Shown here piece after piece: positions 11,661 to 23,866 of a stretch of 64,000 nt of DNA. Source of the stretch: Capsicum annuum (lineage: Eukaryota > Streptophyta > Magnoliopsida > Solanales > Solanaceae). The notes below the pieces were generated by a model. The model was not told the DNA's origin. It did not search any database and saw nothing but the letters and a program-made list of their open reading frames with translations. The stretch lies in the NCBI RefSeq assembly GCF_002878395.1, contig NW_025856049.1:489379-553378 (forward strand). Reading direction: 5' to 3'. Each line of letters starts with the position of its first letter. Position 1 is the first letter of the stretch. Position numbers and translations under genes: made by a program.

Positions 11661-12868
11661 ATGCCTCTCGAAAGAAACAATGGAAGAAGTAATGGGGAAC
11701 CTCTTGCACCGCCACCTGCTCTGGAAGATCCCGTGAATAAATACTTTTCTCAGCTGAATTTAAGGCTATTTTCATATATTTGTCCTATTTTGTGTCTGCT
11801 CAGAAAAACCAGCAGGTTGTTGCCCTAGCTAATTAAGTGATAAATTCAGCTACAGCTAGGAACGGTGCTCCACTCATATGAATCCTCTATTTTTTTATAG
11901 AACTAAGTCTGAGGAAGATCCATAAGATTTTTTGGACTCTAGGTAGAAGGTGAACGACATTATAGGTGTCACATTGAGTGATAGTGCTGACATAGCTACT
12001 TATCAGTTACAGGGAGTGGATTGTACTTAGTTCAAGTAGTGGAAGGAGGACAAAAATTTTAAGGCAGGGCTTATAGAATGGGAGGAGTTTTCCACGAGGT
12101 TCTTAGACTGATTCTTCCCACTTGAGTTAAGAGATGCTATGGTAAAGGAGTTTATAAATTTGAAATAGGGTAGCATGAGTGTGAAAGAGTAATCTCTTAA
12201 GTTCACCGTGTTTGGAAGGTATACTCCAACCATTGTGGTCGATTTTAGGTCTAAGATGAGTTAGTTCATGTCCAGAGTTTCTATTGAAAGTGGTTAAAGA
12301 GTGTAGGATAACTATGTTGATTAAAGAGATGGACCTCTTTAGGTTCACTATCCATGATATGCAGATTAAGGATGAGAAGCGTAAGAGAAAGGAAAAAGAT
12401 AATAATAAGGACCAAATAGATAGCTTAAATTTTCTCGGCATAGGTCTAATGGTATAAATTATCCTCACTTATGCCAAAAATTTTTAGATCCATCCCCATC
12501 TTCAGCTAGTGCACCGATACCTAAGTTCAGGCAGGATAATCGAGATAGAGCACCAGCTCTAAGTCCTATGGTAGTGTAAACGATGGTCATACCAATTCTC
12601 TTTTTAGAAAGTATTGTAAGAATAATCTATATGAGTGTAGAGCAGGTAGAGATATGTGTTTTAGATATGGTAAGTTAGGCCACAAGATAAGGGAATGCTC
12701 ATTGAGTATGTAGAAAGGTAAAAGTGAACGTTAGTACGGCCAGGCTAATTCATTAACATCCCAGAAGGCCGCCCTACTGAGTTGGATACCACCTTTAGAT
12801 TTAGCAGTGATCACCATTAGAATCTACTTTGTGCACTCTAGACTCAACATAATCAGGAAAGTTCTCCT
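11661..12868 (+). pseudogene. gag: A: gag pseudogene
   Basis: The ATG at 11661 starts a basic and then Pro-rich leader (MPLERNNGRSN..., APPPALEDP), as usual for this clade. A frameshift before about 11750 is needed to continue into the AEF...SAQKNQQVV stretch. The capsid core is recognisable at about 12060-12260 (EEFSTRFLD, FPLELRDAMVKEFINLK, GSMSVKE, SLKFTVFGRYTP), with in-frame stops where Arg, Gln and Tyr are normal. The nucleocapsid zinc knuckle at about 12656-12697 reads CFRYGKLGHKIREC, so the second Cys is Tyr and metal binding would be lost. The openings at 12027-12468 on the minus strand are shadows. Confidence 0.8.
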
Positions 12869-12871
12869 GAT

Positions 12872-13234
12872 GTGGTTACGGGTATGTTACAAGTCTTCCA
12901 TCTTCATATTTATTCATTGTTAGACAATGGAGCTTCATTTTCTTTTGTGACTCCTTATATAGATATAGACGTAGGTGTATGTCCCGACATAATAACAGAT
13001 CCTTTCTTAGTGTCTACCCCAGCGGGTAATTATATTGTAGCCAGATGGGTATATAGAAACTACCTGGTCACAGTGTCTCAAAAAGTTACTTTAGTTGACC
13101 TTGTAGGGTTATAGATGATTGATTTGATTTAATTCTTGTCATGGATTGGCTTCATTCATGCTGTTCCTAAGTTTTTTTTTAATAGAAATAGAATTGTCCA
13201 GTTCAAGTTTCCTAATAATCCCATTTTTGAATTA
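12872..13234 (+). pseudogene. A: aspartic protease pseudogene, cut by B
   Basis: Retropepsin-like domain. VTGMLQVFHLHIYSLL leads into the active-site motif D-N-G-A-S (normally DPGA or DSGA), then FSFVTP and the VSTPAGNYIVARWVYRNY stretch. A stop at about 13112 and a +1 shift lead into a second block FDLILVMDWLHSC at about 13125-13165, the conserved C-terminal helix region with Gly changed to Val. The frame ends at 13234, where LTR B begins (TGTAACGCC). The missing linker to RT resumes at 35587, past B. Confidence 0.8.
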
Positions 13235-14936
13235 TGTAACGCCTTATGTTTTTTGTCCTTTAAAATTTATAAAATTTTATCCTCACTGTCTTGACTACGA
13301 CCCACCCAATGATTTGTAATGTGACTTTAGAGATCATAAGACCCAATCTTAATAAGCCCATAAGGATTTGACTAAGTCGCCTTCTTGATAAAAACTATAC
13401 TTAATGAGTCTTGTAGACTCCTAACGAGTCATAAGAAGGGCATTTCATAAAGTGTCCAGTGTAGTGCCCCTGCTGAAACAATTGATACTATGACCTGGCC
13501 CTTGGATTCATAGTGTCTCATTATGAGACATTGGGTGCCAGTCATAAGGTTAATATTGAATCACCCAAGGGGATTCTAGTTTAACTATGATTGAATGGTC
13601 CAAGACGTAGGGTGAACCTATAAGTCATAAGGTCACCCGTTGCAATCGACGGGTAATTTTTCCAACTTTTAAAGGAGGGTATTTTAGACACTTTCCTCAT
13701 ATACCACTGATAAACCGTAACTTATAATCTTATTTGGAACCCTATTCTCAACCATAACTTAACATAATTACTCTTTCAAGCTCTTTCAAATTCTCTCAAG
13801 CAGCCATAGTTAAGGTTTCCAAGAAGTAGGTCATCCAAGGTCTTAAGGGTTGACTTCCTAACTTATTGTTCCAGGCATGTTAATCTTCCCTCATTGTTAA
13901 TTTGTTAAAGGAATATGTTTTAAAGTATTATTCATGAGATATTTATGTTCTTTATGAAACAAGGGCTAAGGGTTTTTTATGCTTATTGATTGAATAATGT
14001 TTCTCATGGTTTAAATGTGATTAATCATGTTTTAATCATAGTTTTGAACTTGTGAGTGCATGGGCATGGTAAATGAACTAGGGAATTGTGATTTCCCTAA
14101 ACTGATGACTTTTGAAGTGGTTATGAACCCAACCCCATATGGTAAAATTGGTTTTTCTATTTATGAGAAATGTGGATATTTGTAAAATTAAAACAAGGGG
14201 GTTGTGAATTCCCCCAAGTGATGTAATAATTTTGCGATGTTGTTGTTTCTTTGCAAGTGTAGTTGGTATGATGATACTAACAATGTATGCCTTCATGTTA
14301 AATATGCTTCAATGAAAGGAAATATGCAATGAATGTTTTTAGTTGGGCTTTAATGGGGGTTGTGTAGCTGAGTCGTGAAAGTGGAGGTCTGACTGACCGA
14401 TACTAGGGACCACATTTGTCAACGTAGGGGTCAAACTGACAAAGGAAGATCGATTCCTCATCATTATTAGTATACAGTTAGGGAGGTTTGAGTCCCCCGC
14501 ACATTATTACATAATTGGGTGCTTAAGTCACCTTAGTATATGATTAGGAGGTTCGAGTCCCTCTTGTATATATATGAGATTATTCTTCAGTTTGTGCAGG
14601 TACATATATTGGGGCCTGACTAGGGTGTGAGAGATGGGGCCCATATAGCCCGTAGGCACATGTTATATTATGATGTTTTAGCTACAGAATCTAGGCTAAA
14701 GTTTTAAAGCGCTTGTTAAGCCTTGTTCCCTGTCCCGACATATGATATATCTATATGTACATGGATTTGATTATGTGCATTAGTTTTGAATAATTTTGAA
14801 CTGTTGATCATGGCATTATTTTATGCTTATACCTAAGTTACATGCTAGTGTTCATCCTAGTAACCATCTCCATATGCTATATCCCCATGAGATGCAGGCA
14901 CCAGACCTCTTCTACTTTTCCCGCATAGAGTTAGGC
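13235..14936 (+). repeat. B: 5' LTR, 3' end deleted
   Basis: TGTAACGCCTTATG start. It matches the 3' LTR halves throughout, for example TCTTGACTACGACCCACC (13294), GTGTCTCATTATGAGACAT (13523), GAAAGTGGAGGT (14377), and TAGGGTGTGAGAGATGGGGCCCATATAGCCC (14622). Words built on ACGAGTCGTAA / GAGTCATAAG recur at 13300-13440. It stops at AGAGTTAGGC (14927-14936); the complete copy continues for about 480 bp more (35104-35586). The 72-codon minus opening at 14078-14296 is spurious. Confidence 0.75.
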
Positions 14937-16155
14937 CAAAGCTCATGAGTTGCGCTATACTATTTATCCTGGTTCAATGAAAATGTATCATTATCTTAAG
15001 GAAGTTTATTAGTGGAATATTATGAAGAGAGATGTGACCAATTTTGTTTCTAAGAGCATGGTGTGTCATTAAGTAAAGGTAGAGCGCTTGAGGCACGGCC
15101 GGTTGGCTCAGGAGATTGTACTGTGGGTGTGGAAATGGGACATAATTAATATGTAATTTTTTGTGGGACTTTTGTTTTCCAATAGTTTCATTCGATTGGG
15201 GTCATAGTGGATAAAGTGAATAAGTCTGCTCACTTCTTGCCGTAAGGACTAATTTCTCTTCTGAGTATTATGCCAAGTTGTTCATTGAAGAGATCGTGAT
15301 TTCCATGGTACTCCATTTTCTATCTTATTTGATCGGGTTACCTAATTCTTGTCTCACTTTTGGAGGTCGTTCCAGCGACGTTTAGGGACTATGGTAGCCC
15401 TTAGTACCACTCTCTACCCATAAATGGATGGGCAAGAAGAAAGGACTATTAAGGGTTTGAAAGATATGCTTTGGGCTTATCTTTTTTTTGTGGTAGTTCG
15501 GTTGACCTCTTTCCTCTCATATAATTTTCCTACAACAACAGTTATCACTCTAGCATTGGTATGGCTCGATTCGAGGCCCTATATGGTAGGAGGTATAGAT
15601 TTCCTATTAGGTGGCTTGAGATTGGTGATACTATGTTGTTTGACCCTGATTTGGTTCACCAAGCCATGTAGAATGTGAAGGTGATTTCGGATAGATTTAA
15701 GGCCACCCAAAGTTGTCCAAATTCCTACGCAGATGTGAGGAGAACAGAGTTGGAGTTTAGTATCAGTGATTGGGTGTTTTTTAAGGTGTCCCACATGAAG
15801 GAAGTGATGCATTTTGGTAAGAAGGGGAAGATAGATCCCCATTATGTCGGTCTATAGTTGGTTTTAAAGAGGGTTGGTTATGTCGCTTATGAATTAGAGT
15901 TGACTTTTAGTTTGAGCTCCATTCATTAGGTGTTTCATGTTTCGATGTTGAGAAAGTGAGTGGGTGATCCTGCGATGGTTGTTCCTTTGGAGGAGGTGGG
16001 TATTTCAGATTCTTTATCCTATGAGGAAGTCCTGGTTTGGATACTGGATCATCAAGTCTGTCAGATACGGACAAAGGATGTGGCTTTGGTGAATGTTCTT
16101 TGGAGGAACCAAAAGGTAGAGGAAGCTACTTTGGAAGACGAAGAGGATATGTAGT
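14937..16155 (+). pseudogene. B: integrase and chromodomain-like tail (pseudogene)
   Basis: The integrase starts abruptly in the zinc-binding domain (AHELRYTIYPGSMKMYHYLKEVY, then VSKSMVCH): the first His and one Cys remain, while the second His is Tyr and the first Cys is Ser. In the catalytic core the first Asp (normally MDF) is a stop. The second is kept in a degraded FDRVT (about 15340), and the Glu is kept in MDGQEERTIKGLKDML (15424-15470). A frameshift of the core lies between about 15480 and 15660. The GPY/F-type segment GKKGKIDPHYVG is at 15820-15853. The chromodomain-like tail SYEEVLVWILDHQV...VNVLWRNQKVEEAT is at 16015-16137 and is unusually clean. Several stops are TAG or TAA at Gln or Trp positions. 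Confidence 0.8.
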
Positions 16156-16374
16156 CCAAGTATCCGTTCTTGTTTCTCGTTCTAGATAATCGTTCTTGAG
16201 GTATGTGTATTCCTTAACATCTCTGTTTTTTGACTTTGTTAAGGAAAATGATGATTTCCTTGGCATATTTTTTTCTGTCTTTGTTAAAGATAAGAGTAGT
16301 GGTATATGGAGTCAAATCATGCTAATAAATGACTTGTCCTATCATTACAGGATGAAGATCCTACAGGAGGAGTT
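16156..16374 (+). other. B: 3' untranslated region and polypurine tract
   Basis: No gene. The opening 16196-16543 crosses the LTR border and is spurious. The end, CAGGATGAAGATCCTACAGGAGGAGTT, holds a purine-rich run (AGGAGGAG) abutting the LTR start TGTAACACAC at 16375. It is the likely plus-strand primer. Confidence 0.6.
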
Positions 16375-16635
16375 TGTAACACACTGGGTTTTTTTCCTTA
16401 AAAATTTCTGCAATTTTATCCATACTGTCTTGACTACGACTCACCTAACGAGTCGTAATGTGCCTTTTCGGGTCATAAGACCCAACACTAATAAGCCAAG
16501 AAGGATTTGCCTAAGTCACTACCTTGATAACAACTATACTTAATGAGTCGTATAGACTCCTAATGAGTGAAAAGGAGGGTATTTTTTAGTGTGTTCAATG
16601 TAGTGACCCTAATGAAACTATTGAGACTACGAACT
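16375..16635 (+). repeat. B: 3' LTR, left part
   Basis: TGTAACACACTGGG, then TGTCTTGACTACGACTCACCTAACGAGTCGTAATG, matches the B 5' LTR from its first base. It breaks off at GAACT (16631-16635), the left target copy of F, and continues at 33674. Confidence 0.8.
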
Positions 16636-18717
16636 TCACAAGACCCAAACTAAGTACCAGTCATGTCTGGCATCTCAAGTTTGACAGGGACCGAAGACTG
16701 CCCCCAATACTCAACAGTAACCACCCTGTACCGTATGACGGACGAATTCCAAAGATATAGAAAGATATAACAACAATAACTCAAAGACATTTAATAAAGC
16801 CTATGATTATAATCCAACAACTCAACCCAACATTCAGCTAGTGCCAATCCTAATGCAAATAAAATTATCAAGGCTGACAACAATACTAACAACGCCTATG
16901 CCCATAGTAGTCTCACAAAGACTTTAACCAGAATCAATAACATCCGGTCAGGACATGCCCCACCATAGCCAAAACTAAACCAAAGAAATGACAATAATGA
17001 GAGAAGTCCATAACATAAAATGGAGTCTTCCAGAGTATGGACGCTTATAACTTCATACTGACACAAAGCTATCCTTGAATCCAAGTTACTGAGAAGGAGT
17101 AGTAGTATGGCATGTTCCTGCATCACATGACGATACAACACCCAAAGACGGTTAGCAAAATGCACTGCTAGTATGTACTTAGGAATAAGGATAAAATAAT
17201 GACATTATTCAAAAGTAAAGTAAATAATCATATGAAAACACAAACACACATATATATATATATATGTATATATATACACACACACACACACACCATGTTA
17301 GGAAAAGGAATTGGGTTTAGCATTCATTTAAAACCTTTAACCTAGGCTGTGTAGCTTTGCCAACCTAAATCATCCATAGGCTATATGGGTTTAGCCCCAT
17401 ACTGAAAGGGACCTGGTATATGTTAGCCACACGAACCAGAGAAAAACCTGAGATGACTAGTACATCTAAAAAAATATAAGTATGACATAATGGACCCGGT
17501 CACCAAGAACAAACCTCACATCGGCAAATATGAGTTTCTAGCTTTGGCCCCACCGGGACCTCAACCTTCCACGAATTTTCTAACACACCCCTCTTTAAGC
17601 CCATATTAATACTATTCACACTTAACATACTATATACCAAGGAGTATTTTATTAGGCATTAACCATTGGTATCATCATACCAAAATTAGAGATTGCAAGT
17701 CTATCCATTTATGACATACCAAATCCATTAAATTAATTTGACTCCAAAGTTTCCAATTAAACCAATACCATGGCCACCAAGGCCTGGCAACCAAGACCTT
17801 TCCATTCCTTTTAAAACCAACCAAACCAATTTAAGTTCCATTACCATATTTTGCGATGCAAAGTCTTAAAGAATACTCTAAATATGTGATAAAATCATTC
17901 TCATTGGCATTTTAACAAACATGTTGAGGGCATATAGTTTCCAAACCAAAACCAAGTATGAATTAACCATATTCCATGCAATAACAAGTTCAAACCATCA
18001 TGATAACATGAAAAACCATAAGTAAATCATGGGAAAGCATAATCCAACCAAGAACAACCAAAACTCCCAACATCTATTTCAAAACCAAAATAATAACTCA
18101 ATAATACCATGAAAACCATTTATTAAAACATGATTTTAGTTGAATGAACTATTAGGTAAGAGTAAATACCTTAGATCAAAGACAGACATATTCACTCTTG
18201 AAAGACCTTAATTGATTACCTTGTAGAAACCCTAGCCTTTTCATGAACCAAGAGCTTAAGAGAGATTTAAAAGATTTTAAAGAGTGTTAGATTTAAAATA
18301 ATAATTTAATGAAGTCCCAAAAGGTGTTTTATGTTGTGGGATCAAATGGAGTTAAGAGGGAAAATATCTAGAATACCCCTAAATTACACCACCACCACTA
18401 ACAACATACCCAGTATATTCCCACCAAATAGGGAGAATACCCCCAACTAAAACTATAAAAATCCTACAGGTGGGTACGAGTTGACCCTACAACTCATCAC
18501 CACATCATACCATCTGGTACCATCTGACACCATCTACCATATGACTCCATTTCCCTAACTCATCACCATGCCATATGACTAGTACCATCAAGTCATATCC
18601 TAAGAAAAATATTGAGGACCAAACACTAGAAAACATATGATTAGTCTATTTTATTTTTCACGTGAACATATGACTCGTGAGTAGTCTCTCGTATCTAGGA
18701 TAGATCTTGGTCAGTAA
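16636..18717 (-). repeat. F: 3' LTR, distal part
   Basis: It matches the 5' LTR at 31557-33673 (for example CCCCCAATACxCAACxxTAAC at 16690 and 31620, and GGGTTTAGCxCCxTACTGAAA at about 17390 and 32260). A CA/TA microsatellite at 17244-17293 is much longer than in the 5' LTR. Inside, the 89-codon opening 16896-17165 is an artefact. The LTR stops at 18717, the left target copy of E. Confidence 0.75.
17244..17293. repeat. CA/TA microsatellite in LTR F
   Basis: About 50 bp of (CA)n-(TA)n-(CA)n. The same site in the sister LTR (about 32142-32158) has only ACATACATATATATCC, so the tract grew after insertion of F. Confidence 0.85.
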
Positions 18718-20192
18718 TGATAATGCTCAACTTACACATCAATTTATGTGTAAGGCGGTCGTCATCAAAATATTTACCCAACATTAGAGTCGGGATTGAA
18801 TGCACGCGGAACAATATAAATGGTAATCAAGTTAATTCAAAATAATAGATACAAGTTAAATTCAAACCAATGGTACAAAAAGATAAAAATGGGGGAGACA
18901 AGTGTATACACTAATATTTCTTTTTGGGTTTTTCTAGTATAAATTGTGGGCTATGAATAATTAAAGTTTTAACAATTATGCACAGATCTTGGGATTATGT
19001 GTTACTAAGGGAGTGACACGTGTATTGTAATAGTTAACTTTGGTATTAGTAGGTCATGTGTGGGTAGGTTTGGTTATAGGTTTTGATGATAGTCTTTCAA
19101 TACAACACCAAACTTTCACCCATTGATTCTTTTGAATACCTAATGGGTGTGTTCAATAATTGGTAACCACAACCTCAATCTAGGTATCCCTATTTCTAGG
19201 ATAATGCCCATGGTATAGTCAAATTTACAACCACCCTTATGTCTAAGATAGTGATAGATTATCAAACTACATACATAATTGTCTACCATTCCCTCTTTCA
19301 AGGACTATGTGGATTCCTAAAGTTCATCCAAAACCCTTCTTTTAAAGATGACCTTGAGCTTTTTAAAGCTTAGAGCTTCCACTCATCAAACCCATGTGGG
19401 TATTTAGGGCTCTCACCCACAAATCCAAATAAAGTTAGCATACCAATTATAAAACCCATCAACATAAACTACCAAATAAAAGCTAACAATAACAAGACAC
19501 ACACACTTTAACCCCTATTCACACATAACCCCAAGAGTGAGATTTAGCTACACATAAGATAAATAACCATAGATATACCTATAATGTCCATTGAAATAAC
19601 TTGTTTAAGATTAAGTGTATATTGCTTCAAACTTTTCCCTTCCACAAATAAACAATGGAAGTGAGCTATTCCTCAATTTAGAAGGTCTCCAATGTATTCT
19701 TCATGCAAAAATTATATAATATTTTTCTCCAAGTATGGAAGCTACAAACTCAAGAGCTAAACCTAAAAATTGGGGAAGATGGAATATCTCTCATAATTCT
19801 AGGGTTTGAGTCTTTTTGTTAAAATTGGGATAAACCACTGCATTTCTAGATTTTCCCTTGGGCTAAACTCTTCCGCTAAGCCGTGATCGCACCAGCTTGG
19901 CCATGATCGCGACCTCTACGACTGTGATAGACTTACATGACCACGGTTGATTGATCCTACTTAACTGCCAGGGTCACGGTCTTCCCCTCTGCTCCAGTTC
20001 TTCAGGTGTACTTTCTTGTTCCCTTTTGATCATTTTAAGCTCCAATCCATATCTTTCTATCTCCTCATCTCTATGCCTACAAAGTATGGATATTTGTGCA
20101 TTTAATAACAATTATGTCTCATTTATTCATTCAAAACAAGGTAATGTGCATAAATGATGAGTACAAATAAGTGGTAAAGTAACCACTCATCA
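18718..20192 (-). repeat. E: 3' LTR (left copy)
   Basis: The pair with 24951-26465 is plain over the whole length: TTACACATC..., GGTACAAAAAGATAAAAATGGGGGA at 18870, CTAATATTTCTTTTTGGG at 18910, and ACCACTCATCA at the end. Repeated GATCGCGACC / ACCACGGTTGATTG words lie at 19880-19980, and the matching cluster is at 26125-26245 in the other copy. By eye the copies differ at many sites, so E is not recent. Confidence 0.85.
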
Positions 20193-21884
20193 AAAAGGCA
20201 ACTTAAAACCTTGCTTGTCCTCAAGCAACACCATGCACTTACTATGAGATGTAACCATTTATGCCCAATCTTTATGCCTTAAAGATCACAATGACCTCAA
20301 CTTTAATAGTCACCATAAGTAGCTCATTGCACATGTGCTAGGTTAGTTTCACTACACCCCTCATTATAAAATTGTAATATCTAAAGATGTATAAGACTAT
20401 AAAGGGCAACCAAGCAACAAGAACTAATACTCTAAAAATGGCTTCCTTTTGACCACAACTATGCTATACTCCTTTTGCCTCATTGACCGGGAGGTGACAT
20501 AATTACCCACCTCAAATTGTTCACATGCCAACCTCTTAAGAAAAAGAAATCCACTCCCCAAACTACCAAATATGTAAAAAGGAATTTTAAGTGCAAGAAC
20601 TCTCTTTTTCAAAAAAGAAATCTCTATTCAATCAATGTCATACCATAGGCTTGCCCCTATTTTCCATCACCACTACAAAGAAAGTAAATGGTCAAAAATC
20701 TCAAAGGGCTTTCTAAGCTTGTAACATAGGTTTAGGTTAGTGTAGGATATCATTTTGGAGCATCATAGACACACCCTTTGTTGAACATTTACGTCACCCT
20801 AATCAATCCATCTTTTTGACTATGGGCCACTCTTCTTTGTTTTCTCTCTTTTATCATGCCTAATTTATGCTTCCTTTGTTCACCCAATTCTTTCATTTCT
20901 TTTTGTTTCCACTTTCGTACAATTCATTCCTTCGTTGGATCCTCTCTGCTTACTGTTTATTTTCATACAATGTTAAAGCACATTAGGCATTTCACTTACA
21001 ACTTTATGGTCCCAAACTTACTTCTATCAATCTTTACCACCCCCAACTTAGTCTTTTAACCTCAAGATATATTTTAAAGTTCAAAAAGGGTATGGTTCAA
21101 AAGAGCAATAAAAATAATAATTCACAGCTTGTAATGTTTTTCCAAAGAAAGGTCCAAACGGTCAAAGTGGGTAACTAGGGATTACATGCCTGGTTGGTTA
21201 GGATTTTTACGATAAAGTTGTTTCCAAAGTCACAAAGAGGTCCTAAGATCATTTCTCCGACAAAGAACAATCAAAATTAGTTTTGAAAGACTAATGGGGA
21301 AAGTTCTAGATAACACAAGTATAGAAGAGATGAATGGAAATATTTCACCACTCATGGCAAGCAAGATTTGCCAAGGAGCTTAAATGTCCCTCCTATTAGA
21401 GAAATTTAGAGTATCTATTTCTATTCACAAGTCAAAACTTATGGAGCCATAGAAATAGAAAAAGTTTTGTTACAACATTGCTCATGTTCATGCCCTTGAT
21501 TATTCAAAAATTTTGGACGGAGGGGGGTTGTTGTTTTACATTAGCACCACACATAATTTTCTAAATTATGGCTAAAACCTAAAGCCTTAGTCTCACATTT
21601 TGTCTCAAAATAGACAAAACACCTATATGGATAATTAGACTTCACCAATGGTATATAACATGATCCCAAATTTATAATATATAATGCCACAAGCACTTAA
21701 ACTTCCCTTGCATTCATGAAATTTATGTTACAGGTACTGAAAATTCCCCTTCACCTATTTATCAAAACCCAAAACACGATGCTTTACCCTTAAGAACATC
21801 GTCACTCAATCTATCATAGGGAAAAGCTAGTCATGCATGACCAAAATCAATAATAAAGCTAAAACAAAAATAGAAAAACTAAAA
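20193..21884 (-). other. E: conserved non-coding 3' module
   Basis: There is no gene over about 1.7 kb; openings at 20424-20612 and 20856-21059 are not supported. On the minus strand the GAGGACAAGCAAGGTTTTAAGTT signature lies at 20198-20222 beside the LTR. TACCATAGGCTTGCCCCTATTTTC at 20641 and TGTAACATAGGTTTAGG at 20717 recur in C at 38148 and 38219, and in I in reverse. It is therefore a module shared by three families. Confidence 0.55.
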
Positions 21885-22655
21885 CTAGAAGAAAAACATG
21901 ATAATCCATAAAACATGGGCACCATTAGAGTGGGAAGATGTGGGGAACTGGATGCACCTAAGTATCTTCAACATACTCCACCACTTTTGCCCTTTTGCAA
22001 AGCTCAGTAATAAGGGAAGGGAAAAAAAGATGCATACCTCTATAATTTTTGAAGTAATGCCACTCTGAAAAAATAATCTCACCCATATTAACAAGGATTC
22101 CATATAGGATGCAAGCCATCATCCGAGCTTGCAAATTTGTGACAATGGTCATATGGGTGCATGGTGATACTCGACTGCAAATGATATTCATCCAAAGCCT
22201 GGCCTTTGTTGTGAAGTCGTTCAACAAAATATCTCTCTTGGTGATGGACCAGGGAACTACTTTTCCAGGACATAAAATGTTTACCATCCAGTTTCTGGCT
22301 TATATGTTCTTTCTTGGAACTACTCCATGTCCAAATTCAATAGCCCATAAACCTCATTAATCTGCTCCACTCTGAAGTTCACTTGCTTTTCACAAATTGT
22401 CATTACTGGGTTTGTGAGAGAAATAATGTTATGGTTCACATAGAACTCACGTACACAATGCTTATTTTCATAATAGGGGTCCGAGGTAAAGCACATCTAC
22501 CCAGTAGTATTGAATTGCACATGGAATACTGGGAGCTTCTTCTCCACTTTGTCAAGGTAGATACTCCTTTTAGAGAGTAACTTAGTCCTGTGAAAATCTA
22601 CATAATATTGGTGTTTGTATTGTATGGCCATGAACCTGGTGTCGTCAAAATCTCC
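21885..22655 (-). pseudogene. E: putative plant transposon protein domain (PF20167-like), broken
   Basis: On the minus strand, frames joined by shifts give a domain of about 250 residues. It runs from DFDDTRFMA and the YYVDFHRTK stretch (about 22650-22570), through VFHVQFNT and VREFYVNHN (about 22530-22430), to ITKRDILLNDFTTKARLWMN, RVSPCTHMTIVTNLQARMM and ILVNMGEIIFSEWHYFK, ending FFPSLITELCKRAKV (22230-21960). The W...RV.PC.H.T.V....A.....I..G..VN.G.II..E order and the final F.P.LIT.LC..A are hallmarks of the family annotated as putative plant transposon protein in Solanaceae and other plants. Its biochemical role is unknown. It lies downstream of the GGGAGGCAACCCA-like marker, in sense with E. 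At least one stop and two shifts break it. Confidence 0.65.
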
Positions 22656-23866
22656 CATTTTTTAGGCTTAGTACCTATAAATAATGCAACTCAAGCAAAC
22701 ATCAGTGTTATCATACCAAAAACATGCAAGATCAAGCAAATAAAATCATGTGGTAGTGTAATAGAAAGTATTGGTGGAAAAAATGGTTGTGCAAAAATTT
22801 TGGGTTTCTGTAGAAATAGACACTTCAGGTATGGAGATCGCAGAGCAGTGAATGCGACCTTAGTACTGTTAATATGGTCATTGAGACCGCGATCATGGTA
22901 TCTGAGGGCAAATTCAACAGATTATGCACTCTCTTTAAAACACTATTGTAACCCTAATTCTTTGTTTCAACTAGGCATATCAACATTATAAGTAAAGAAT
23001 TTGAGCCTACCATGTGTGATTATAGTCCCAAACTTGAAATAATTCAAATTGAACTCATTGGGCATTAAATCAAACACATGATGTACATAATTATTTCAAC
23101 CGTTTAATGATTAAATTTTGGTAATCAAGACTTCCCCATTAGTGTGTACACAAACTACAATAGCTAATCACATTCATAATCATAAATAAGCATGCATTTA
23201 ATAACGAAAACATCATTTTAGGCCTCCCTAAACTTTAAATTCTAGACATATAATTATCCAAATTAAGGGAGCTGAGACAACTTACCAAATTAGATGATGC
23301 CATTGGAATGAAATGACACTTGGATATGCAATCCAAAGCCACAAATTTTAGAGAATTTTAAAAGAAATTGAGAGAGAAGCATGGGAATAAATGGTATTTG
23401 GAATGTCACTTAAACTGATTTTACTGTGATCGCAGTCCTAGGTTAGCAATCACGGTGATATGGCCTTCACGATTGCGGTGGCACGAACCAGGTCGCGGTA
23501 ACTGAGACCACATAATTGGGTTTCCTGCACTTCTTGTTCATTCCAAATTGCCAATTTCACATGTTTCTTTTTCAAATTCAATAAAAATTCCTCTTAGCAC
23601 CAACATTTCATGGATTATACATACATAATAACAAAAATGAAATCTACTCTACATGCATAAATCAAAAGGATATATACCACTTTTCGTGGCATGATGGGTT
23701 GCCTCCCATCGATCACTTAGTTTAATGTCATTCCATAACGCCTTTATTGCTTCTTCTTATGTTTCCACTTAGAAGATTAGAATCTTCATCCCAACTTTTG
23801 TTCAATATGCAATAAGCGGCAGGTGGCAAAAGGATTCAAATCTTCCAAGGTGAAACTTGGAAGAGG
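22656..23866 (-). other. E: non-coding interior with GGGAGGCAACCCA marker
   Basis: No protein is recognised. On the minus strand ATCGATGGGAGGCAACCCATCATGCCACG at about 23691-23719 matches the GGGAGGCAACCC marker common downstream of coding regions in Athila/Tat elements. GCGATCGCGG-like words, as in the E LTRs, occur at 22835-22895 and 23415-23505. The 133-codon plus opening at 22590-22991 is on the wrong strand and is spurious. Confidence 0.5.

Noticed and set aside
16196..16543. 115-codon open frame as a gene
   Set aside because: It crosses from B's untranslated region over the purine tract into the LTR, and the LTR part is not open in the other copy.
22590..22991. 133-codon plus-strand open frame as a gene
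   Set aside because: It overlaps the sense strand of the PF20167-like pseudogene of E and non-coding interior. The protein has no recognisable feature.
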